Shown piece after piece: positions 16,791 through 25,747 of a DNA stretch of 34,792 bases; within the stretch, counting starts at the first letter, position 1, and the number at the start of each line of letters is the position of its first letter. The DNA comes from an uncultured Holophagaceae bacterium. Lineage in GTDB: Bacteria; Acidobacteriota; Holophagae; Holophagales; Holophagaceae. The stretch lies in NCBI GenBank assembly GCA_903863195.1, contig CAIPAY010000107.1, forward strand, positions 1 through 34,792, written 5' to 3'. The notes beneath the pieces are model-generated. The model was not told where the DNA came from and did no database searches. It saw only the letters and a list, made by a program, of their open reading frames with translations. Made by a program: the position numbers and the translations under genes.

Positions 16791-18122
16791 TTGGTCCCGC
16801 CATCCAGCAAGAAGGTGTTCGTCCTCGACACGAATGTCCTGTTGCACGATCCGAACTCGATCCTCCACTTCCAGGAACACGATGTGGTGCTGCCCATCGT
16901 GGTCATCGAGGAGATCGACCACTTCAAGAAGGACCAGACCGAGGTGGGCCGCAATGCCCGCGCCGTGTCGCGCCTGCTGGACCGGCTGCGCACCAGCGGC
17001 ACCCTCAGCCGGGGCGTGCCCCTGGAGGGCGGCGGCACCCTGAAGGTGGACGTGGCCGCACACAACCTGGACCTGGGCATCCTCTCCGCGGACAAGCACA
17101 AGGCCGACAACCAGATCCTGGCCTGCGTCCGGGAGCTGCTGCACACCTCCAAGAACAAAGTGGTCCTCGTGACCAAGGACACGAACCTGCGCATCAAGGC
17201 CGACGCCATCGGCGTGGACGCCGAGGACTACACCACCGACATGGTCGAGATGGACGAGCTCTACACCGGCCACAAGAGCTGGGAGGTGGACTCGGCCCAG
17301 GTGGACCAGCTCTACGACGGCGGCCTCAAGCCGGACCCCGAGCTGTCCCTCTACCCCAACCAGTTCCTGACCCTGGTGGACAAGGCCAACCCCAGCCACA
17401 CGGCCCTGGCCCGCTGCCAGTCCGCCGAGGGCCTCCTGCGGCCCCTGAAGCGCGTGGAGTCCTACCCCTGGGGCATCAAGCCCCGCAACCGCGAGCAGCA
17501 GTTCGCCCTGGAGCTGCTGCTGGACCCCGCCGTCCAGATCGTCACGCTGCTGGGCAAGGCCGGCACCGGCAAGACCCTGCTGGCCATCGCCGCGGGCCTG
17601 CAGCAGGTGGTGGATGACGAGGCCTACGACAAGATCCTGGTGAGCCGGCCGGTCATGCCCATGGGCCGGGACCTGGGCTACCTGCCCGGCGACATCAGCG
17701 AGAAGCTGCGGCCCTACATGCAGCCCATCTACGACAACCTCGAGTTCATCGTGGCCGCCAACACCGAGGCCCGGCGCCGCAGCACCATGACCGCGGGCCA
17801 GCTGGAAGAGGCGGGCTACCTCAGCGTCGAGCCCCTCACTTACATCCGCGGCCGCAGCATCCCCAAGCAGTATTTGGTGGTGGACGAGGCCCAGAACCTC
17901 ACGCCCCACGAGGTCAAGACGATCCTCACCCGCGCCGGGGAAGGCACCAAGGTGATCTTCACGGGCGATCCGCACCAGATCGACAACCCCTATGTGGACG
18001 CCAGCACCAACGGCCTGAGCTTCCTGGCCGAGCACTTCAAGCACCTCGACATCTCCGGCCACGTCACCCTCCAGAAGGGCGAGCGCAGCAAGCTGGCCGA
18101 GCTGGCGAGCAACCTCCTCTAG
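16791..18122 (+). CDS. PIN domain - PhoH-like ATPase fusion protein
   Basis: 443 aa from a TTG at 16791, chosen because GGAGG lies five nt upstream and no ATG or GTG precedes the conserved VFVLDTNVLLHD. The N-terminal PIN domain (about 8-150) has the acidic metal-binding residues D13 (LDTNVLL), E40/E41 and D129-region (VTKDTNLR), an RNase fold. The C-terminal PhoH domain (about 225-443) has Walker A GKAGTGKT (255-262) and Walker B YLVVDEAQNL (D365, E366), then FTGDPHQID. Proteins of this PIN-PhoH type (B. subtilis YlaK, mycobacterial PhoH2) are RNA helicase/RNases. It is divergent from the S9 peptidase pair and likely the first gene of a run of plus-strand genes. Confidence 0.93.
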   Translation: MVPPSSKKVFVLDTNVLLHDPNSILHFQEHDVVLPIVVIEEIDHFKKDQTEVGRNARAVSRLLDRLRTSGTLSRGVPLEGGGTLKVDVAAHNLDLGILSADKHKADNQILACVRELLHTSKNKVVLVTKDTNLRIKADAIGVDAEDYTTDMVEMDELYTGHKSWEVDSAQVDQLYDGGLKPDPELSLYPNQFLTLVDKANPSHTALARCQSAEGLLRPLKRVESYPWGIKPRNREQQFALELLLDPAVQIVTLLGKAGTGKTLLAIAAGLQQVVDDEAYDKILVSRPVMPMGRDLGYLPGDISEKLRPYMQPIYDNLEFIVAANTEARRRSTMTAGQLEEAGYLSVEPLTYIRGRSIPKQYLVVDEAQNLTPHEVKTILTRAGEGTKVIFTGDPHQIDNPYVDASTNGLSFLAEHFKHLDISGHVTLQKGERSKLAELASNLL

Positions 18123-18131
18123 GAACTTCCG

Positions 18132-18686
18132 ATGGTCGACTCCTCCTGGGATAACAGTGGCCAGGGCGCCCCCGCGAAGACCGGTCTGCCGCTCTGGGGC
18201 AAGCTCGGCCTCGGCTGCGGCGTGGCCCTGCTCATCCTGATGGGCACCTGCGTGGGCGGGGCGGCCTTCGTCCGCCACAAGCTCAAGCAGGATCCCGAGG
18301 GCTTCAAGAACAAGGTCATGGGCTTCGCCCTCGACAAGATGAAGCCGGACTGGGACGACTTCCGGGCGGTGGTGGCGCAGCTGCGCACCCCGGAGGGCTG
18401 CCGGGGTCTCTATGCCGCCAGCCCCGAGCTGGCCAAGACCTGGCCCACGGAAGCGGACTTCCTGGCCGCCGCGGCTAAGTGGCAGGAGGAGCTGGCCCCG
18501 ACCCCGGAGCTGACGCCCGACCTCATGGAGCACCACGGCCTGCACATCAACCGGGACTTCGGCGGCAAGGTGACGGTGGGCTGGAGCCCCCGGCCCGGCC
18601 CGGCGGTCTACGTGACCTTTGCCCGGGCGCGGAAGCGGGGTGAGACGGGTCCCCGGCAGGTCGTGGATCTTGACGTTCGGAGATAA
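18132..18686 (+). CDS. Small single-pass membrane protein, function unknown
   Basis: 184 aa from ATG 18132 with AGGAA 8 nt upstream, 9 bp after the PhoH stop. A polar N-terminus (about 22 residues) leads into one hydrophobic segment ([22 protein letters not shown], about 25-46), then a basic stop (RHKLKQ) and a soluble, mostly helical domain of 130 residues. The C-terminal part has alternating strand patterns ([22 protein letters not shown]). I do not recognise a named family. The domain is probably outside the membrane or periplasmic, judged from the short N-terminal tail, but topology is not certain. Spacing suggests cotranscription with the PhoH gene. Confidence 0.7.
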   Translation: MVDSSWDNSGQGAPAKTGLPLWGKLGLGCGVALLILMGTCVGGAAFVRHKLKQDPEGFKNKVMGFALDKMKPDWDDFRAVVAQLRTPEGCRGLYAASPELAKTWPTEADFLAAAAKWQEELAPTPELTPDLMEHHGLHINRDFGGKVTVGWSPRPGPAVYVTFARARKRGETGPRQVVDLDVRR

Positions 18687-18745
18687 GGCCTGACCACCCT
18701 GTGATCAGCATTGAGCCTGCGGGGATTTTCCGCCAAGATGCAGGC

Positions 18746-19945
18746 ATGACTGCTGCTTCCGGATCCGTATCTGATGCCCTGGCCCTGCTCACCAAAGGCA
18801 CGGTGACCTGCCACAAGCTCGAGCAGCTGGAGGCCAAACTCAAGGAAGGGCGGCCTTTGCGCATCAAGGCGGGCTTCGACCCCACCGCCCCGGACCTGCA
18901 CCTGGGCCACGGCGTGCTCATCCGCAAGATGGCCCAGTTCCAGAAGCTGGGGCACGAGGTCACGTTCCTGATCGGGGACTTCACCGGCCTCATCGGCGAT
19001 CCCACCGGCAAGAAGGCCACCCGCCCTCCCCTGTCGCGGGAGGAGGTCCTGGCCAATGCCGAGACCTACAAACACCAGGTCTTCAAGATCCTGGACCCCG
19101 AAAAGACCAAGGTCCGGTTCAACAGCGAGTGGTTCGGCGACTTCCGGGGGGACCAGTGGATCCGCCTCGCCTCCCGCTTCACCCTGGCGCAGATGCTGGA
19201 GCGCAACGACTTCGCCAAGCGCATGGAGGCCCACGAGCCCATCTCCATGCATGAGCTGCTCTACCCCATGAGCCAGGCCTACGACAGCGTGGCCCTTGAG
19301 GCCGATGTGGAGCTGGGCGGCAACGACCAGCTGTTCAACCTCATGCAGGGCCGGATCCTGATGGAGGCCTCGGGCCAGAGGCCCCAGGTGGTGCTGACGG
19401 TGCCCCTGCTGGTGGGCCTGGATGGCCAGGAAAAGATGTCCAAGTCCATGGGCAACTACATCGGCTTCCTGGAGGACCCGGACACGCAGTTCGGCAAGGC
19501 CATGAGCGTCAGCGACAACCTGATGTGGGACTGGTACCTGCTGCTCACGGACCTGCTGCCCACGGAGATCGCCGCCCTGAGGCAGGGCCACCCCATGGAT
19601 GCCAAGAAGGGCCTGGCCCGGCGCATCGTGGCTGACTTCCATGGCGAGGCCGCCGGCCAGGAGGCCCAGGACCGCTGGGTGCGCCGCTTCTCGGAGCGCA
19701 GCCAGGAGCAGGCCCCGGAGATCCCCATGGCCCCCACGGAAGGGGAGGTGGCCCTGACCCGCCTGCTGGTGGACCGGGGTCTGGCCGCCAGCCGCAAGGA
19801 GGCCGAGCGCCTCATCGGCCAGGGGGCCGTAAGCCTGGACGGGACCAAGGCCGGGGATCCCGCCCTGCGCTTGGCCCTGGTGCCGGGCCAGTCTCTGCTC
19901 GTGAAGGTCGGCAAACTCAAGCTGGAACGGTGGGTGGTGTCATGA
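18746..19945 (+). CDS. tyrS: Tyrosyl-tRNA synthetase
   Basis: 399 aa from ATG 18746; a GTG at 18701 would add 15 residues without a ribosome-binding site. Class I synthetase signatures: HLGHG (52-56, HIGH motif) and KMSKS (230-234), with [21 protein letters not shown] and [11 protein letters not shown] between them, the tyrosine-binding part of the Rossmann domain. The C-terminal 65 residues form an S4 RNA-binding domain ([30 protein letters not shown]). This is the clade of bacterial TyrRS with AxDS-type and GNDQ motifs (TyrZ-like). It charges tRNA-Tyr with tyrosine. The stop overlaps the next start (ATGA), so expression of the two is coupled. Confidence 0.96.
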   Translation: MTAASGSVSDALALLTKGTVTCHKLEQLEAKLKEGRPLRIKAGFDPTAPDLHLGHGVLIRKMAQFQKLGHEVTFLIGDFTGLIGDPTGKKATRPPLSREEVLANAETYKHQVFKILDPEKTKVRFNSEWFGDFRGDQWIRLASRFTLAQMLERNDFAKRMEAHEPISMHELLYPMSQAYDSVALEADVELGGNDQLFNLMQGRILMEASGQRPQVVLTVPLLVGLDGQEKMSKSMGNYIGFLEDPDTQFGKAMSVSDNLMWDWYLLLTDLLPTEIAALRQGHPMDAKKGLARRIVADFHGEAAGQEAQDRWVRRFSERSQEQAPEIPMAPTEGEVALTRLLVDRGLAASRKEAERLIGQGAVSLDGTKAGDPALRLALVPGQSLLVKVGKLKLERWVVS

Positions 19946-21576
19946 GTCTTCCTGCCCTCAAGGATCTCTTCGAGCGCCAGCGGTCCCGGGCCACGGGGCT
20001 CTGGGTCCTGGGCGACGAGCCCAAGCGCACGGTCTATATGGAGGCCGGGGACATCGTCTTCGCCACCAGCACCGACCCCCTGGACCGCCTCACCCACCTG
20101 CTGGTGGAGCGGGGCAAGATCACCCAGGCCCAGCTTGACTACGCCATGGCCAACCTCAATCCGGCCATGTCCATCGGCAAGAACCTCATCGAGATGGGCT
20201 TCATCACCCAGCGGGACCTGCTGGCCGTGGCCAAGGGCCAGGTGGAGCGGGTGGTTTGCACTTGCCTGGCGGCCACCTCGGAGGTCCCGGCCTTCGAAGC
20301 CCGGGAGCTCGATGCCCGCACTGTGCGCCTGCCCTTCGACACGCCGGCCATGCTGCTGGCCGGGGTGCTGGACCTCCATGACCGGGAGCTCATGCTGGAA
20401 GAGCTGGGCCCCCTCAACCAGGTCGTGGTCCTGGAGACCCGCCGCCTGCAGGACCTCACCCTGCCCGCGGACCTGGCCAAGCTGCCGGGCCTGCTGGACG
20501 GCACCCGGACCCTCCTGGAGCTGAGCCGGGAGGCCAGCGTAGAGCCCTTCCGCCTAGGCGCCTTCATCCTGTTCCTCCGGGAGATGGGCTGGGCACGCCT
20601 CCACGAGCTGCCCCCCCTGGACCGGAGCGCCCTGGAGCGGGCCCTGGAGCCCGCCGAAACCACCATCTCCCCGACCCTGCCCGAGCCGGAGTCCGCCCCC
20701 GAGCCCCTGATGGCCGAGGAAACGCCCCCCAGCCCCTACAGCACCCAGGAGGTCAGCCCGCCGGTGCCGGAGAAGCTGCCGAGCCTGGGTCCCGAGGATG
20801 AGCTGGAGGAGCCCCTCCTGACCGTGCCGGAGCCTCTGCCGACGCCGGAGCCCGCCCTGCCCATCCAGCACGAGGCCGAGGTCGACCGGGACGACCCCCC
20901 AGCCGAGGCTCCTGAGCCCGAGGCCGAGGCCACGCCTCCGACCCGGCCAAGCTGGCTGCTGCCGCTGCTCCTGGTCCTCCTGGTAGGCCTGGGGCTCTGG
21001 GCCGGGTTCAGGTGGACCCGGCGCTTCAAGGCCTCAGTGGCTCCCGCGCCCAAGGCGGAGCCAGCCCCGGCCCCCAAGCCCGCGGCGCCAGCTCCGACCC
21101 CCGAAGCCGCCGTCCCCGCCCCGGCCCCGGTCCCGGGCACGGAACCCAAGGCTGCCCCGGAACCCTCCAAGGTCGTCCCCGAACCGGCCAAGCCGACCCC
21201 GCCCCCCGTGGCTGCGGGCCCTGCCTCCAAGGCCCAGCGCCTCCAGACCATCGTCCAGGGCAACTGGAAGCAGGCCGTCGCGGAAGGCGCCGCCCAGCGG
21301 GAGCTCCTGCAGAGCCGGTGGACCCTCCGGCTCGAGATCGCCTGCCAGGGAGCCACCGTCCAGCAGGCGGCGGAACTGCTGAACAAGCAGGACCCGGATC
21401 TGTTCATCGTGCCGATGGTCCTGCGGGATGGGAAGACCTGCTACCAGATCTTCCTGGGCTCCTACGGCTCCGAAGCCGCCGCCAAGGCGGCGGCCCAGAG
21501 CCTGCCGGCCCCCTTCCTGGTCGAGGGGAACCGCCCGAAGCCCTTCCGGGTGGGCCAGATACCCGATCGACAGTAA
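19942..21576 (+). CDS. DUF4388 protein with Pro-rich linker, membrane segment and SPOR-like C-terminus
   Basis: 544 aa from ATG 19942 (overlapping tyrS by four bases). Residues about 1-230 resemble the DUF4388/PATAN-type domain: '[28 protein letters not shown]' and a later helix set with '[17 protein letters not shown]'; this domain is common in delta-proteobacterial and acidobacterial signalling proteins. A Pro/Glu-rich linker (about 233-330) leads to a single transmembrane segment ([18 protein letters not shown], about 336-354), a Pro/Ala/Lys-rich linker (365-430), and a 90-residue domain ending in a SPOR-like pattern ([20 protein letters not shown]). If SPOR, the C-terminus would bind denuded peptidoglycan at the septum. 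The N-terminus is then cytoplasmic. The exact function is unknown. Confidence 0.75.
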   Translation: MSLPALKDLFERQRSRATGLWVLGDEPKRTVYMEAGDIVFATSTDPLDRLTHLLVERGKITQAQLDYAMANLNPAMSIGKNLIEMGFITQRDLLAVAKGQVERVVCTCLAATSEVPAFEARELDARTVRLPFDTPAMLLAGVLDLHDRELMLEELGPLNQVVVLETRRLQDLTLPADLAKLPGLLDGTRTLLELSREASVEPFRLGAFILFLREMGWARLHELPPLDRSALERALEPAETTISPTLPEPESAPEPLMAEETPPSPYSTQEVSPPVPEKLPSLGPEDELEEPLLTVPEPLPTPEPALPIQHEAEVDRDDPPAEAPEPEAEATPPTRPSWLLPLLLVLLVGLGLWAGFRWTRRFKASVAPAPKAEPAPAPKPAAPAPTPEAAVPAPAPVPGTEPKAAPEPSKVVPEPAKPTPPPVAAGPASKAQRLQTIVQGNWKQAVAEGAAQRELLQSRWTLRLEIACQGATVQQAAELLNKQDPDLFIVPMVLRDGKTCYQIFLGSYGSEAAAKAAAQSLPAPFLVEGNRPKPFRVGQIPDRQ

Positions 21577-21625
21577 GCCTAAACGCGACTATCGCGAGAT
21601 ATACGGCTATTGAAATGATCGGTCC

Positions 21626-21653
21626 TTTACAAGCGGGGCCGGTTGGCGATACT
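21626..21653 (+). promoter_or_regulatory. Possible promoter for rlpA-ispD in an AT-rich gap
   Basis: The gap 21577-21833 has an AT-rich core. TTTACA (21626-21631) and GATACT (21648-21653) are separated by 16 nt, a fair sigma-70 match. The remaining gap to the preferred rlpA start is about 180 nt. A well-placed ribosome-binding site (GTGGAG) also precedes an in-frame ATG at 21711. No terminator after the upstream gene is visible. Confidence 0.4.
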
Positions 21654-21833
21654 GTATATGTATACGAGTCGGACCTATAAATTTTGGCCGACTGATCTTT
21701 GTGGAGTCCGATGCTGTCCCTCTTCCATCCAACCAATTGGAGTCAGGCGTGCGTGTCGTGGATCCACGAGATCCAGGTCGCCTTCGACCCTCCAACCCCG
21801 GTGGAACTCGGAAAGGGCGGCTTCCTAAGGATC

Positions 21834-22553
21834 ATGCGACTGCCCACGCGGGGCTTGGCGGCGCTGGTGGCGCTCAGCTTCACCCTGCACTGCACCCGAC
21901 CTCCCGTGGCCTGGGCGCCTATGCCCGCGGGTTCCCGCAGCCCTGGCGCCGCCGAGGGGCAGCCCTACATGGAAGAGGGTCTGGCCAGCTGGTATGGCGG
22001 GGCGGATGACGGGTTTGCCGGTCGGCCCACGGCCAACGGCGATATCTTCGATCCCGAGCAGTTCACCTGTGCCCATCGCACCCTGCCCCTCGGCAGCTTC
22101 GTGGAAGTGGAGAACCTGGAGAACCGCAAGCGAACTGTGCTGCGAGTCAACGACCGGGGTCCCTTCCTGAAGGGGCGCATCCTGGATCTGTCCAAGCGCG
22201 GCGCCAAGGAGCTTGGCTTCCTGGGCGTCGGCACCACCCGCATCCGCCTCCGCACCGTGGATGCCATGGGTCTGCCCGTGGCGCTGGATCCGGCCTTCGA
22301 CAAGGCGAACCCCTACGTAGTGCAGGTGGCAGCACTTTCAAATCCCAAGAACATTGAGACACTTAGACACGAACTTGAAAACACCTTCGGCGAGGTCTCC
22401 CTCCAGGGGGCAGCCACCCGGGGGGGTCTTTCGGTGAAGCGCGTCCGAGTCGGCAGCTACACCAGCCGCCAGGACGCCGAGCAGTCCGCCGAACAGATCG
22501 CCAAGCTCCTCAAGGATCGTGGTGTCGAGCCCTTCATCACCCGCCAGCGCTGA
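21834..22553 (+). CDS. rlpA: RlpA-like septal ring lytic transglycosylase with SPOR domain
   Basis: 239 aa from ATG 21834, which puts a signal peptide at the N-terminus (RLPTRGLAALVALSFTLHC). ATG 21711, with a better ribosome-binding site, would add 41 residues before it. The double-psi beta-barrel domain is clear: GLASWYGG, RPTANGDIFDPEQFTCAHRTLPLGSF (first part conserved TANG), VNDRGPF and RILDLSKRGAKELG. The last 80 residues form a SPOR domain (NPYVVQVAALSN ... VKRVRVGSYTSRQDAE). RlpA cleaves glycan strands lacking stem peptides and works at division sites in the periplasm; the Cys at the signal end is not in a good lipobox, so lipidation is uncertain. The gene end overlaps ispD. Confidence 0.9.
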   Translation: MRLPTRGLAALVALSFTLHCTRPPVAWAPMPAGSRSPGAAEGQPYMEEGLASWYGGADDGFAGRPTANGDIFDPEQFTCAHRTLPLGSFVEVENLENRKRTVLRVNDRGPFLKGRILDLSKRGAKELGFLGVGTTRIRLRTVDAMGLPVALDPAFDKANPYVVQVAALSNPKNIETLRHELENTFGEVSLQGAATRGGLSVKRVRVGSYTSRQDAEQSAEQIAKLLKDRGVEPFITRQR

Positions 22554-23226
22554 GGCCCTCTGGCCCTTCCTGGTCATCCCCGCCGGCGGCCGGGGTGTGC
22601 GCATGGGGGGCGGTCTGCCCAAGCAGTTCCGGGATTGGGATGGTCGGCCCCTGCTCCAGGTGACGGTGGAGGCCTTCTTGGCCCCGGGCATGCCGCCCCT
22701 GGCCGGCATCGCCCTGGCCGTGCCCGAGTCCCACCTGGAGGAAGCCCAAAGCTGGCCCTTCCGCGTGCCCTGCACCGTGGTTTCCGGCGGGCACACCCGC
22801 CAGCAGTCGGTGTGGGCCGCGCTCCTGGCCCTGCCGAACCAGCCCCTAGCTCCCGTGATGATCCATGACGCCGTCCGTCCCTTCCCCCCTTCGGCCCAGC
22901 TCTGGGAGGCCCTGGAGGCCCTGAACCAGTTCGACGGGACCCTGCTGGGGGAGCCCTCCACGGACACCCTCAAGCGGGTGGACCCCAGCGGCCGAGTGCT
23001 GGGCACCGAGCCCCGGGAGGAGTTCTTCCGCGCCCAGACCCCCCAGATCGCCCGTCTTGCCACCTGGCTGAGAGCCTTCGAGGCCGCCGAGCGGGATCAC
23101 TTCACGGGCACCGACGATGTGGCCCTGCTGGAGCGCCTGGGGCTGGCTGTGAAGCTGATCCCCAGCCCCAGCTCCAACCTGAAGCTCACGACCCCCGAAG
23201 ACTGGGAGCGCGCCCGGCCCCGCTGA
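22522..23226 (+). CDS. ispD: 2-C-methyl-D-erythritol 4-phosphate cytidylyltransferase
   Basis: 234 aa; two consecutive GTG codons (22519, 22522) can start it and AAGGA at 22512-22516 favours the second. The start lies inside the rlpA end. The nucleotide-binding loop PAGGRGVRMGGGLPKQF and later 'IHDAVRPF', 'EPSTDTLKRV', 'RAQTPQ', and 'GTDDVALLE' are IspD motifs: glycine-rich CTP site, catalytic Arg/Lys, and the substrate-binding ASP and Thr residues. It adds CMP to MEP, the third step of the non-mevalonate isoprenoid pathway. Length is normal. It ends the plus-strand group before the lpxC promoter region. No IspF fusion is present. Confidence 0.93.
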   Translation: MSSPSSPASAEALWPFLVIPAGGRGVRMGGGLPKQFRDWDGRPLLQVTVEAFLAPGMPPLAGIALAVPESHLEEAQSWPFRVPCTVVSGGHTRQQSVWAALLALPNQPLAPVMIHDAVRPFPPSAQLWEALEALNQFDGTLLGEPSTDTLKRVDPSGRVLGTEPREEFFRAQTPQIARLATWLRAFEAAERDHFTGTDDVALLERLGLAVKLIPSPSSNLKLTTPEDWERARPR

Positions 23227-23231
23227 GGGGG

Positions 23232-23252
23232 CTGACCACAGGTGTGGTTCAG
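23232..23252 (+). terminator. Possible terminator hairpin after ispD
   Basis: CTGA-CCACA, a GG loop and TGTGG-T-TCAG form a nine-pair stem with one bulge just after the ispD stop, followed within 20 nt by a T-rich run (ATTTTCTTTT). It is a weak but plausible intrinsic terminator. Confidence 0.45.
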
Positions 23253-23273
23253 AACCCACAATTTTCTTTTAAT

Positions 23274-23312
23274 ATATTTAAATTAAATCATGCAATGATT
23301 TAATTTAAATAT
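23274..23312. repeat. Perfect 18-bp AT-rich palindrome before lpxC
   Basis: Arms 23274-23291 (ATATTTAAATTAAATCAT) and 23295-23312 are perfectly complementary around GCA. Nearly all A/T in a genome that is otherwise over 65% G+C by eye. It ends 37 bp upstream of the lpxC start, between the ispD terminator candidate and the lpxC ribosome-binding site (AGAGG). It could be an operator, a promoter UP-like element or the site of an AT-binding protein. No gene fits inside it. Confidence 0.85.
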
Positions 23313-23349
23313 TGGCACAACATTCGCTAAGGAACCCCCAGAGGTTCCC

Positions 23350-24258
23350 ATGCCCCGCAGTGCCACACCCCAGACCCTGAGCCGCGAGATCACGATCTCG
23401 GGCCGCGGCCTGCACGGCAACCGGCCCTGCACGGTGCGCCTGGTGCCCGTGACCGCACCCTCGGGTCTGGTGTTCGTCCACCTGCCCACCGGCACCGAGA
23501 TCCCCGCCAAGGCCGAGCTGGCCGGCGACCTGGTCCTGGCCACCACCCTGGTCAAGGACGGCGTGCGCCTCCAGACCGTGGAGCACCTCCTCTCCGCCCT
23601 GATGGGCCTGGAAGTCGAGCACCTCCGCATCGAGGTGGACGCCGAAGAGCTTCCCATCCTGGACGGCAGCGCCGCCCCCTGGGTGGACGCCATCCTGCGG
23701 GCCGGTTCCCAGGCCCTGGAGGGCCGCCGCCGCTTCCTGAAGATCACCCAGCCCATCGAGGTCCGCAACGGCGACCGCTGGATCCGCGCCCTGCCCTTCG
23801 ACGGCTTCCGCCTGCGCTACGTCATCGACTTCCCCGTGCCGGCCCTGGGCCGCCAGAGCCGCGAGCTGACCCTCACCCCGGAGAAGTACCGCCGGGAGCT
23901 GGGTGCCGCCCGCACCTTCTGCCTGGAGCAGGAGATCGACCTGATGCGCGCCCGCGGCCTCGCCCTGGGCGGCAGCCTCGACAACGCCGTGGTCTTCGGC
24001 GCCGATGGGCCTCTGAACGAGTCCCTGCGCTACGAAGATGAAGCCGTCCGCCACAAGATGCTGGACCTCGTCGGCGACCTGGCCCTGCTGGGTGCGCCGC
24101 TGCTGGGCCTCGTCGAGGCCCATGCCGCCGGCCACGCCCTGCACGTCGCCCTCTCCCAGGCCATCCTGGCCAACCCCGCCTGCTGGGAGTGGACCGAAGA
24201 CGCCAAGCCCACCAACGTGCGCCGCTTCTTCCAGCCCCTGGTCGCCCAGCCCGCCTGA
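23350..24258 (+). CDS. lpxC: UDP-3-O-acyl-N-acetylglucosamine deacetylase
   Basis: 302 aa with the usual LpxC length. Zn2+ ligands are H79 (QTVEHLLSAL), H235 and D239 (VRHKMLDLVGDLAL); the general acid/base His lies in the C-terminal GHALHVALSQAI segment (H262/H265). 'ISGRGLHGNRPCTVRL' opens the first domain and 'DGSAAPWV' and 'RTFCLEQEIDLMRARGLALGGSLDNAVVF' are typical. It performs the committed step of lipid A synthesis in the cytoplasm, which shows a lipopolysaccharide-bearing outer membrane. The AGAGG ribosome-binding site is 5-6 nt upstream of ATG. It stands alone between ispD and the histidine operon and has a striking AT palindrome in its upstream region. Confidence 0.97.
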   Translation: MPRSATPQTLSREITISGRGLHGNRPCTVRLVPVTAPSGLVFVHLPTGTEIPAKAELAGDLVLATTLVKDGVRLQTVEHLLSALMGLEVEHLRIEVDAEELPILDGSAAPWVDAILRAGSQALEGRRRFLKITQPIEVRNGDRWIRALPFDGFRLRYVIDFPVPALGRQSRELTLTPEKYRRELGAARTFCLEQEIDLMRARGLALGGSLDNAVVFGADGPLNESLRYEDEAVRHKMLDLVGDLALLGAPLLGLVEAHAAGHALHVALSQAILANPACWEWTEDAKPTNVRRFFQPLVAQPA

Positions 24259-24327
24259 GCCGGACCCACGGTATTTCCGGTTGTGCTTCCAGCGTGAATC
24301 GGGCAGACTTAGCTCTTCGCCTCCGAG

Positions 24328-25665
24328 GTGCATAGGTGTTACTTCATCCCAATCACTGACCTGAACGACCGGGACCAAGTCCCCGGGTGGGTGGCCGCAC
24401 TGGGCCGGAATGCAGGGATGGAGGAAGACACGCGGAAGGCCGTCGCGGCCATCCTGGCGGACGTGCGCGCCGAGGGACTGCCTGCGGTGCTGGCCTGGAC
24501 CCGGAAGCTGGATGGCGTCAGCCTCGACCCGCCGGCCCTGCAGATCCCGGGCTCGGCCCTGGCAGCCGCCCGCGCGGACCTCGATCAGCGCCAGCCGGAC
24601 CTCATGGCCGCCCTGCGGGAGATGATCCGCAACGTGCGGCGCTTCGCCGAGGGCCAGCGCGGCTGCCTGCGCGACCTGGAGCTGCCCCTGCCCCTGGGCG
24701 GCACTGTGGGCGAGCGCTGGTGCCCCATGCAGGCGGCCGGGGTCTACATCCCCGGCGGCCGGGCCTTCTACCCCTCCACCCTGGCCATGACCGTCATCCC
24801 CGCCCAGGTGGCCGGGGTGCGCCGCATCGTGGGGGTCACGCCGCCCAAGCCCCAGGCCACCCTGCCCGGCGCCTGGGGCGTGGATCCCCTGGTCCTGGCC
24901 TGCGCGGCGGAGCTGGGACTCACAGAGCTCTATCCCTTCGGAGGCGCCCAGGCCCTGGGCTGGCTGGCCTATGGCGAGCCCGCCGTGGACCTCATCGCGG
25001 GCCCCGGCAACCGCTTCGTGGCCGAGGCCAAGCGGCAGCTCATCGGCACCTGCGGCATTGACGCCCTGGCGGGCCCCACCGAGCTGCTGGTGCTGGCGGA
25101 CGCCAGCGCCGATCCCGCCTGGCTGGCCGAGGACCTGCTGGCCCAGGCGGAGCACGACCCGGACGCCGCCGCGGTCCTCATCAGCGCTGACCGGCCCCTG
25201 CTGGAGGCCGTGGCGCTCGAGTTGCAGGCCCGGGTGGCGGCGTCGCCCCGACGGGCGATCCTCGAGCAGAGCCTCGCGGCCCACGGGCGGCTGGTCTGCG
25301 CGGAACGCGCCCTGGCTGTGGCCGTGGCCCAGGCCTGGGCGCCCGAGCACCTCGAGCTCTGCGTCCGCGATCCCGAGACCTGGCTGCCGGACCTGACCAC
25401 TGCGGGTGCGGTCTTCATCGGCGCCGCCAGCGCCGAGGCCTTCGGCGACTACGGCGCGGGGCCCAACCACGTGCTGCCCACGGACCGAAGCGCCCGCTAC
25501 ACCAGCCCCCTGGGTGTGGCCACCTTCCTCAAGCGCCAGAGCCTGCTGCGACTGTCGGCGGGTGACGCCGCCGCCATGGCCCCCTGGGTCCAGCGCCTCG
25601 CCGAGGCCGAGGGCCTCACCCACCACGGCCGCAGCGCGGGCCTCCGCGCCCACCGCCATCCCTAG
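24328..25665 (+). CDS. hisD: Histidinol dehydrogenase
   Basis: 445 aa from a GTG at 24328; no ATG precedes MEEDTRKAV (24418) and homology starts before that, so the GTG is preferred. The two-domain HisD is complete: VYIPGGRAFYPSTLAM, GPGNRFVAEAKRQL, GPTELLVLAD, AEHDPDA (Zn ligand region), APEHLEL and GPNHVLPT (catalytic Glu/His and Zn), and HHGR near the end. It oxidises L-histidinol to histidine in two NAD-dependent steps, the last of the pathway, yet it is the first gene of the operon. The 69-bp upstream gap holds a short CCGGA/TCCGG inverted repeat and no His-rich leader peptide. The stop lies 82 bp before hisC. Confidence 0.95.
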   Translation: MHRCYFIPITDLNDRDQVPGWVAALGRNAGMEEDTRKAVAAILADVRAEGLPAVLAWTRKLDGVSLDPPALQIPGSALAAARADLDQRQPDLMAALREMIRNVRRFAEGQRGCLRDLELPLPLGGTVGERWCPMQAAGVYIPGGRAFYPSTLAMTVIPAQVAGVRRIVGVTPPKPQATLPGAWGVDPLVLACAAELGLTELYPFGGAQALGWLAYGEPAVDLIAGPGNRFVAEAKRQLIGTCGIDALAGPTELLVLADASADPAWLAEDLLAQAEHDPDAAAVLISADRPLLEAVALELQARVAASPRRAILEQSLAAHGRLVCAERALAVAVAQAWAPEHLELCVRDPETWLPDLTTAGAVFIGAASAEAFGDYGAGPNHVLPTDRSARYTSPLGVATFLKRQSLLRLSAGDAAAMAPWVQRLAEAEGLTHHGRSAGLRAHRHP

Positions 25666-25747
25666 GCGCCGCGCCCGTCCCTGCCGAGCCCCTCCGCTTC
25701 TCCCGGCCTGAAGGCCTGGCACCCTCCTACCCTTCTCTTGAGTCCTC

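Noticed and set aside
16683..18545. Long minus-strand open frame continuing upstream of the second S9 peptidase
   Set aside because: It is antisense to the PIN-PhoH and membrane protein genes; the signal peptide marks the real start at 16682. The high GC content makes long spurious frames common here.
24259..24360. Histidine attenuator leader peptide before hisD
   Set aside because: No short frame with consecutive His codons and no terminator/antiterminator pair could be seen.
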